Source: Bacillota bacterium
GTDB lineage: Bacteria; Bacillota; Clostridia; Christensenellales; Aristaeellaceae
Assembly (NCBI GenBank): GCA_023402355.1
Contig: JAEXCG010000213.1
Location: 1-10,380 of the forward strand
DNA: 10,380 nucleotides
Direction of reading: 5' to 3'
Part shown: in pieces, positions 6,569-10,380 of the stretch
How the letters are laid out: every line of letters starts with the position of its first letter
Numbering within the stretch: the stretch's first letter is position 1
Notes under the pieces: generated by a model
Database searches by the model: none
What the model was told of the DNA's origin: nothing
What the model saw: only the letters and a program-made list of their open reading frames with translations
Translations under genes and position numbers: made by a program

Positions 6569-7438
6569 ATGCAACACATGGAGGAAAAGGCCCTGGTCGA
6601 TTTGCGCAGGAGGGAGCGTTCCCTGCTGCTGCTCGCGATGCTCCTCTTCTTCATCTCCCTGTTTGCGCTGGTTTCGCGCTGGCCTGTCGCCTATCCGCTG
6701 ACCGCATTTTCCTGCGTCTTCTACCTCGTCTTTCGGTGGTTTTATAAAAAGCGTTACCGCTCCGCCTACACGCAGGCGCTGCTGGCGCGCATCCTCGAAG
6801 GCGCCGGAGAGATTCTTTCCTTTCAGAAGACGCAGAGCGCGGACGGCCTGCTCGTGCAAGGCGGGCTGACGCCCGCGGTAGCCTTCGTCCCCGGAGCAAA
6901 GCAGCATCACGTTGTCCATGGGAAAATCGGCGGCACGCCGTTTTCGGTCGGCGAAGCGGCGTTTATCCGAAAGTTTGCAAACAACGCGATCGAATCCGTC
7001 GGCGGCACGCTGCTCGTCGCGTCGGATGCCCTGCCCAAAGACGAACGGTGGGTCATCCTCTGCGCCGGCGCGCTAAGCCATTTTTGCCGCGAGGAGGAGT
7101 ACGAACAGGACGGTTATATTCGGTCCGCCCCAGACGCGCTGGGGCTTTCGGACGCGTACACTGTCTTTGAACACGCAGGGGATTCTATCGCCAGCCTGCC
7201 CCGCTGCGCGCCCATCCTGAAGGCCGGAAATCCCGACGACCGGCCGCTCGTGCTCGCCGCGCGGGACGGTGCGCTCTCCCTCTTCGCCGTAGGCGCGTTC
7301 TTTGCGCCCACCAAAGCCGACCTGGCAAAGCGCTATGACGTCCGAACGTTAAAAAGGTTCCGCTTTCCGGCGCTCAAGCTGCTGAAAGATCTGCTGGAAG
7401 CGCTGCCTCCGCAGAATGGACGGGCAGTATCGCTGTAA
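6569..7438 (+). CDS. Two-helix membrane protein of unknown function, weakly DUF3137-like
   Basis: A 289-residue protein; the ATG at 6569 has GGAGG seven bases upstream. A charged N-terminus (EEKALVDLRRRER) precedes two adjacent membrane segments (about 18-35 and 40-58), a basic stretch (KKRYRS), and a soluble domain of about 225 residues, most likely cytoplasmic. The order of parts, with a sentence-like stretch LLVQGGLTPAVAF...VVHGKIGGTPFSVGEAAF...GGTLLVA, recalls DUF3137 proteins, but I recognise this by pattern only. No catalytic motif is visible. The gene is transcribed alone from its own promoter, divergent from the transport cluster, and ends before a terminator hairpin. Its GC-rich codon use is like that of the cluster, so it looks resident rather than acquired. 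No function is proposed. Confidence 0.8.
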   Translation: MQHMEEKALVDLRRRERSLLLLAMLLFFISLFALVSRWPVAYPLTAFSCVFYLVFRWFYKKRYRSAYTQALLARILEGAGEILSFQKTQSADGLLVQGGLTPAVAFVPGAKQHHVVHGKIGGTPFSVGEAAFIRKFANNAIESVGGTLLVASDALPKDERWVILCAGALSHFCREEEYEQDGYIRSAPDALGLSDAYTVFEHAGDSIASLPRCAPILKAGNPDDRPLVLAARDGALSLFAVGAFFAPTKADLAKRYDVRTLKRFRFPALKLLKDLLEALPPQNGRAVSL

Positions 7439-7451
7439 TACTGTGAAACGA

Positions 7452-7493
7452 AAAGACCCGGCGTAGCGGAGTTGATTCGTCGCGTCGGTCTTT
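7452..7493 (+). terminator. Terminator of the membrane-protein gene
   Basis: AAAGACC (7452-7458) pairs with GGTCTTT (7487-7493), with partly complementary GC-rich sequence inside, starting 13 bases after the stop codon. The closing TCTTT is followed by GTGT, so the U-tract is short but sufficient for a plausible intrinsic terminator. Confidence 0.6.
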
Positions 7494-7510
7494 GTGTGCC
7501 GCGTAGAAAC

Positions 7511-7561
7511 AACGACGAGGCTGTGCGTCCCCGCTTCCGGGGAGCGCGCGGCCTCGTCGTT
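7511..7561. terminator. Large bidirectional hairpin between convergent genes
   Basis: An 11-bp perfect stem AACGACGAGGC / GCCTCGTCGTT encloses a second, GC-rich hairpin (CCCC/GGGG, 7529-7532 and 7539-7542). T-rich sequence follows on both strands (TTTCTAT on +; GTTGTTTCT on -). It begins 12 bases past the stop of the minus-strand binding-protein fragment, so it is probably that gene's native terminator and a back-up for the + strand gene. Confidence 0.7.
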
Positions 7562-7572
7562 TCTATAGCACC

Positions 7573-7953
7573 TTACGGTACAATAATGATGTCGTCCGGG
7601 GTGATTTCGCCGTCCGGCGTCTCGACCGGGTCGCCCAGCCAGGCGTAGAGAATAGCGTCCGCCCACGTCTGGTTCGACGTCGCTGCGTAGTCCTGCAGCT
7701 TCGTCGTGTAAAAGTCGAAGTACACGTTGCTGTACAGCGGCACCGCAGGCAGCACGCCGTTCCAGTACTCCTGGAACGCCACCCACTTCCTGCAGTAGCC
7801 CAGGTAGTCCCCCACCTCCGTCTGGCGCATGTCCAGCGCCAGGGTTTCTAGCTTGCTGTCCTCATAGCCGGTCGTGTTCACCAACGCGCCCGCGTAGCTC
7901 TCATCGTCCGTGAACCTATAAGAGATGTTGACACCGAGCGGTTCAACGCCGCG
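7573..7953 (-). pseudogene. 3' fragment of an ABC peptide/nickel-type solute-binding protein gene (family 5)
   Basis: The frame reads SYRFTDDESYAGALVNTTGYEDSKLE... and ends ...YAATSNQTWADAILYAWLGDPVETPDGEITPDDIIIVP. This is the C-terminal part of an extracellular solute-binding protein of the oligopeptide/dipeptide type: the NxTGYxxxxLE segment, the PAVPLYSNVYFDFY strand and a final helix are typical. Full proteins are about 500-600 residues; only about 110 recognisable residues remain. The frame is open to 7953, then hits TAA (7956-7954). It contains only internal TTG and GTG codons (7884 and 7881) with no ribosome site, and the family-like sequence stops near 7918. The 5' part is therefore missing and the neighbour begins on the other strand. 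An intact copy may exist elsewhere, or the join may be an assembly error. Confidence 0.78.
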
Positions 7954-9237
7954 TTATGGCAATTTAGCGGCTCCGTAGAAGCCATGTCATCCAGCCTGTG
8001 GGACACGCACGCGCGCGTGGAGGGATTGCGGACCGGCCATGGCTGGAGCGGCATTTTCGTCAAGGTTGGCGGTAGCGGCTGGCAAGAGGTAACGGAAGCG
8101 TTTCTGGAGGCGGACAGCCTCGATATAAACGTGCAGGATAACGGCCTCCTTGTCGTTCGCGTAACCGATCCAGAAGGGGAAGACCATGAGGAGACGGAGC
8201 AGATCGGCTGCTTTGACCGGGAAGCGCCGGGCGTTACGGCGGGCATTCGCAATGTGCTGCTGCACGTGGAGGCTACAGATGCCCTATCCGGTGTTGCCGG
8301 TATCCAGGTCAATGGGCTCCTGTTCACCGTTTTGGAGGATGGTGTTCTGGATGTGCGCATGGAGAAACTGCTCAATGATTATGAAAAGCTGGGGATTCGC
8401 GCTTACGATTACGCGGGCAACTTCTCCGAACCGGTGATGTTGGATAACCCCTATTATAGCGCGATTAGTTGTCCAACTTGCCCGCCGAATACACAGGCCC
8501 CACCCACTCAGGCGCCTGCTACCCAACCTCCGCCCACGCAGGCCCCGCCTACGCAGCCCCCGAAGGCGACAAAGAAACCGTCCGGCAACGGCAGCGGCCA
8601 GCGTCAAACGCCCAAACCGACGTTGCTTCCCACGTCCGCCGCGCCTACGTCCTCGCCAATCCCGCTAGTAATCGAAACGTTGGCACCTGTTATTGTTACG
8701 CCTATGCCTACGCCGAATTACATCGAGATTGGTCCGGGCACGCCCCTATCTCCTAGCGGCAACATGCAGACCCTTGATCTGCTATATTCCAAGGCGACCA
8801 ACAAGCAATTTATTTCCGTTCAGACCCGTAGCGGCGAGACGTATTTCCTCATCATCGACTACGACAAACCCATAGACGCTGAAGCCGAGATTTACGAGAC
8901 CTATTTCCTCAACTTGGTCGATGACCGCGACCTGCTGGCTGTGCTCAAGGAGGACGAGCTGCCAACCCCGGAACCGACGGTTGTTTTCGTAACGCCTGCA
9001 CCGACGATGCTGCCCGCAGCACAGCCCACAGAAATGCCTGCAAGCAACGGCAATAGCGGCGTGAACTTCCTGGCGCTGCTGTCCATTGCTTTGCTGGCTG
9101 GCGGCGGCATGACGGTATGGTTCTTCAAATTCCGCAAGGACAGCCAAGCAGGCCGAAAAAAAACAGCAATGAGCGAGTTTGACTTTGATGAGGAGGAAAT
9201 AGACGAAGATACGGAAGATGATACAGCGGACGAATAA
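7852..9237 (+). pseudogene. DUF4366 / CD1107-family mobile-element membrane protein, 5'-truncated
   Basis: The frame is open from 7852. Recognisable sequence begins near 7924 (DVDTERFNAALW...), well before the first ATG at 7984, which has no ribosome site, so the true N-terminus with its expected secretion signal is missing. Counting from 7984 (417 residues): two Ig-like segments at about 12-80 and 84-150 (ending CFDREAPGVTAG... and ...AYDYAGNFSEPVMLDNPYY); a Pro/Thr-rich linker at about 163-260 (repeats of TQAPP / TQPPP); a DUF4366 core at about 261-335 (YSKATNKQFISVQTRSGETYFLIIDYD...YFLNLVDDRDLLAVL); a membrane helix at about 362-382 followed by FKFRK; and an acidic tail (DFDEEEIDEDTEDD). 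Such proteins sit among conjugation genes of Tn1549/CTn-type elements and face the cell exterior. Their function is not established. No other conjugation gene is in the window. A short product from 7984 cannot be excluded. Confidence 0.8.
8464..8575 (+). repeat. Degenerate Pro/Thr-coding repeats
   Basis: A low-complexity stretch within the DUF4366 gene encodes successive TQAPP / TQAPA / TQPPP / TQPPK units. The bases vary at third positions (ACNCAGGCNCC and ACNCANCCNCC). It probably forms an extended, flexible surface spacer between the Ig-like region and the DUF4366 core. Confidence 0.65.
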
Positions 9238-9244
9238 TTCTCTG

Positions 9245-9281
9245 GGCGGGGCGGACAGGCTCGTCCCGTCGTTCCTTTTTT
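9245..9281 (+). terminator. Terminator of the DUF4366 gene
   Basis: GGCGGGGCG (9245-9253) pairs with CGTCCCGTC (9262-9270), allowing two G-U pairs, across an eight-base loop. GTTCCTTTTTT follows. It starts eight bases after the stop codon and ends directly before the -35 of the next gene. Confidence 0.72.
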
Positions 9282-9282
9282 C

Positions 9283-9311
9283 TTGCCGGATAGTAAAAAG
9301 GACGATATAAT
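9283..9311 (+). promoter_or_regulatory. Promoter of the Bro-N gene
   Basis: -35 TTGCCG (9283-9288) and a perfect -10 TATAAT (9306-9311) are separated by the ideal 17 bases. Transcription should start near 9318, giving a leader of about 27 bases that holds the GGGGTGAT ribosome site at 9333-9340. No repressor operator or LexA-type box was recognised. Confidence 0.82.
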
Positions 9312-9344
9312 GAACACATGAACCAAAGATGTGGGGTGATTCCA

Positions 9345-10238
9345 ATGGCAGATGAGCAGACGCCCAACAACTCCGTGAAGCTATTTGAACACAAATCCAT
9401 CCGCAGCCTATGGGATGAGGAACAAGAAGAATGGTATTTTTCCATTGTGGATGTGGTTAGTATACTCACAAATCAACCCGATTCTCGTCATGCGGCGAAA
9501 TACTGGAGTGTGCTAAAAGTACGGCTCAAGCAGGAAGGCAGTGAACTGACTACGAATTGTAGTCAGTTGAAATTGCGCGCCGCAGATGGCAAGATGCGTT
9601 TGACGGACGTAGCTAACACCGAGCAGCTTCTGCGTCTCATCCAGTCCATTCCATCGCCTAAAGCAGAACCGTTTAAGATGTGGCTGGCGAAAGTCGGTGC
9701 AGAGCGCATCGAGGAAACCATCGACCCGGAGCTAACGATTGAGCGCGCGTTGGAAACCTACTTACGCAAAGGGTATTCACGAGAGTGGATCAATCAGCGT
9801 TTGCAAGCGATTCAGGTGCGTAAGGAGTTGACAGACGAATGGCAGGATCGCGGTGTCAAAAAGGGGATTGAGTTCGCCATTCTCACCGACGAGATCACCC
9901 GCGCCTGGTCGGGTATGAATACCCGGCAGTACAAAAGGCTAAAGGGACTGAAAAAGGAAAATCTGCGCGATAACATGAGCACCACGGAGATCGTCTTAAA
10001 CATGCTTGCGGAAGCATCTACGAAGGATATTTCCCAGACTGAACAACCGGAAACATTTGCGCAAAATCAGCAAGTCGCCCGGATGGGCGGCGAGGTCGCG
10101 GGCATTGCTCGCAAGGCTCTGGAGCAGCGCACCGGTAAGCCGGTCATCACTTCACGCAACGCGGCAGATTTCCACTTGCTCGTGGATATTATCGAGGATG
10201 CGGCCGCAATCGCTGAAAACCCGGAAAAAGACAAATAA
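9345..10238 (+). CDS. Bro-N domain protein with DinD-like C-terminal half (antirepressor-type)
   Basis: A 297-residue protein. The start is ATG 9345 (MADEQTPNNS), behind GGGGTGAT, which complements the 16S tail well. An in-frame ATG at 9318 would sit on the transcription start itself and is less likely. Residues about 11-125 are a Bro-N domain (VKLFEHKSIRSLWDEEQEEWYFSIVDVVSILT; YWSVLKVRLKQEGSEL; LLRLIQSIPSPKAEPFKMWLAKVG), a DNA-binding fold of phage antirepressors. Residues about 166-270 resemble E. coli DinD (RGVKKGIEFAILTDE; YKRLKGLKKENLRDNMSTTEIVLNMLAEA; ARKALEQRTGKPVI). DinD is SOS-induced and has been reported to act on RecA filaments; that activity here is only a possibility. It stands alone between its own promoter and terminator beside a mobile-element gene, and its codons are A/T-richer than those of the left half, so it is probably acquired cargo. 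Confidence 0.9.
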   Translation: MADEQTPNNSVKLFEHKSIRSLWDEEQEEWYFSIVDVVSILTNQPDSRHAAKYWSVLKVRLKQEGSELTTNCSQLKLRAADGKMRLTDVANTEQLLRLIQSIPSPKAEPFKMWLAKVGAERIEETIDPELTIERALETYLRKGYSREWINQRLQAIQVRKELTDEWQDRGVKKGIEFAILTDEITRAWSGMNTRQYKRLKGLKKENLRDNMSTTEIVLNMLAEASTKDISQTEQPETFAQNQQVARMGGEVAGIARKALEQRTGKPVITSRNAADFHLLVDIIEDAAAIAENPEKDK

Positions 10239-10258
10239 GAACCCGATGTTCACCGGGG

Positions 10259-10297
10259 CTGTCAGGCTAGCGTTTTCTAGCTTGACAGTTTCTTTTT
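10259..10297 (+). terminator. Strong intrinsic terminator of the Bro-N gene
   Basis: CTGTCAGGCTAG (10259-10270) pairs over all 12 positions (one G-U) with CTAGCTTGACAG (10277-10288), with a six-base loop CGTTTT, then TTTCTTTTT. It begins 20 bases after the stop codon. Confidence 0.88.
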
Positions 10298-10342
10298 AAG
10301 TTATTCCGTTTTGTCAGGAAGGTTTTGTTGTAGAATAAGGCG

Positions 10343-10359
10343 ATTAGGCTAACCCTAAT
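10343..10359. repeat. Short inverted repeat near the right edge
   Basis: ATTAGG (10343-10348) and CCTAAT (10354-10359) flank five bases. It lies a few bases after TAGAAT (10331-10336), a possible -10 element without a good -35. It may be an operator for a gene beyond the window. Bases 10299-10380 show no coding region. Confidence 0.3.
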
Positions 10360-10380
10360 AAGCCCCATTGCTTTATTGAG

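Noticed and set aside
6464..6919. Minus-strand frame of 151 codons across the promoter and start of the membrane-protein gene
   Set aside because: It overlaps a gene with a good promoter and ribosome site, and its composition (Gln/Glu/Arg-rich) looks like an antisense artefact.
7573..7884. A stand-alone small gene of 103 codons starting at TTG 7884
   Set aside because: The TTG lies within family-like sequence that continues upstream and has no ribosome site; it is the tail of a larger gene.
7878..8375. Minus-strand frame of 165 codons opposite the DUF4366 gene
   Set aside because: It is Ser/Thr/Arg-rich without features, and the + strand carries recognisable Ig-like and DUF4366 sequence.
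8464..8575. Pro/Thr repeat tract as a CRISPR or minisatellite array
   Set aside because: Units are short, degenerate at the DNA level and preserved at the protein level, with no spacer structure.
9312..9324. TGAACACATGAAC downstream of the Bro-N -10 as a LexA (SOS) box
   Set aside because: It is a direct repeat of TGAAC, not the inverted GAAC-N4-GTTC pattern of Firmicute LexA boxes.
9318..9344. Earlier in-frame ATG at 9318 as a leaderless start of the Bro-N protein
   Set aside because: It coincides with the expected transcription start, and a well-placed GGGGTGAT favours ATG 9345.

Overview
The window looks like chromosome from a high-GC Firmicute of the Clostridia type, probably a gut anaerobe. 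The grounds are strong AGGAGG-type ribosome sites before most genes, bacterial -35/-10 promoters, a clostridial-style signal peptide (MKKFVALLV...ALA), and a CD1107-family (DUF4366) mobile-element gene of the kind carried by clostridial integrative conjugative elements. The assignment is inference; there is no rRNA or other marker here.

Positions 1-6206 hold one catabolic cluster, all on the minus strand and read right to left: a GntR/FadR-type regulator (6206-5511), then tctC, tctB and tctA of a tripartite tricarboxylate transporter (TTT), then an IlvD/Edd-family dehydratase with a TTG start, then an RraA-family aldolase-like protein that runs off the left edge. The dehydratase and RraA genes overlap by 20 bases. 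The natural reading is that the regulator senses a carboxylate, TctC captures it, TctA/TctB import it, the dehydratase removes water to give a 2-oxo acid, and the RraA-like enzyme cleaves or decarboxylates that. The substrate is not known. Two copies of a 17-base motif, ACTTGT-N3-ACAT-N-TGA, lie upstream of the regulator and upstream of tctC and are probably the regulator's operators. A terminator-like hairpin between tctC and tctB probably favours production of the binding protein over the membrane subunits.

Positions 6207-6568 are a divergent intergenic region with a promoter for each side. Positions 6569-7438 (+) encode a two-helix membrane protein, weakly DUF3137-like, followed by two hairpins. 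The second hairpin also serves the opposing minus-strand fragment.

Positions 7573 to about 7953 (-) are only the 3' end of an ABC peptide-type solute-binding protein gene. It abuts, head to head, the 5'-truncated DUF4366 gene on the + strand (about 7918-9237). Both genes have lost their 5' ends at the same junction (about 7918-7953), so this is either a rearrangement or insertion breakpoint or an assembly chimera. Positions 9345-10238 (+) encode a Bro-N protein with a DinD-like C-terminal half, behind a near-consensus promoter and before a strong terminator. The right part appears lower in GC and accessory in nature. No CRISPR, tRNA or rRNA was seen.
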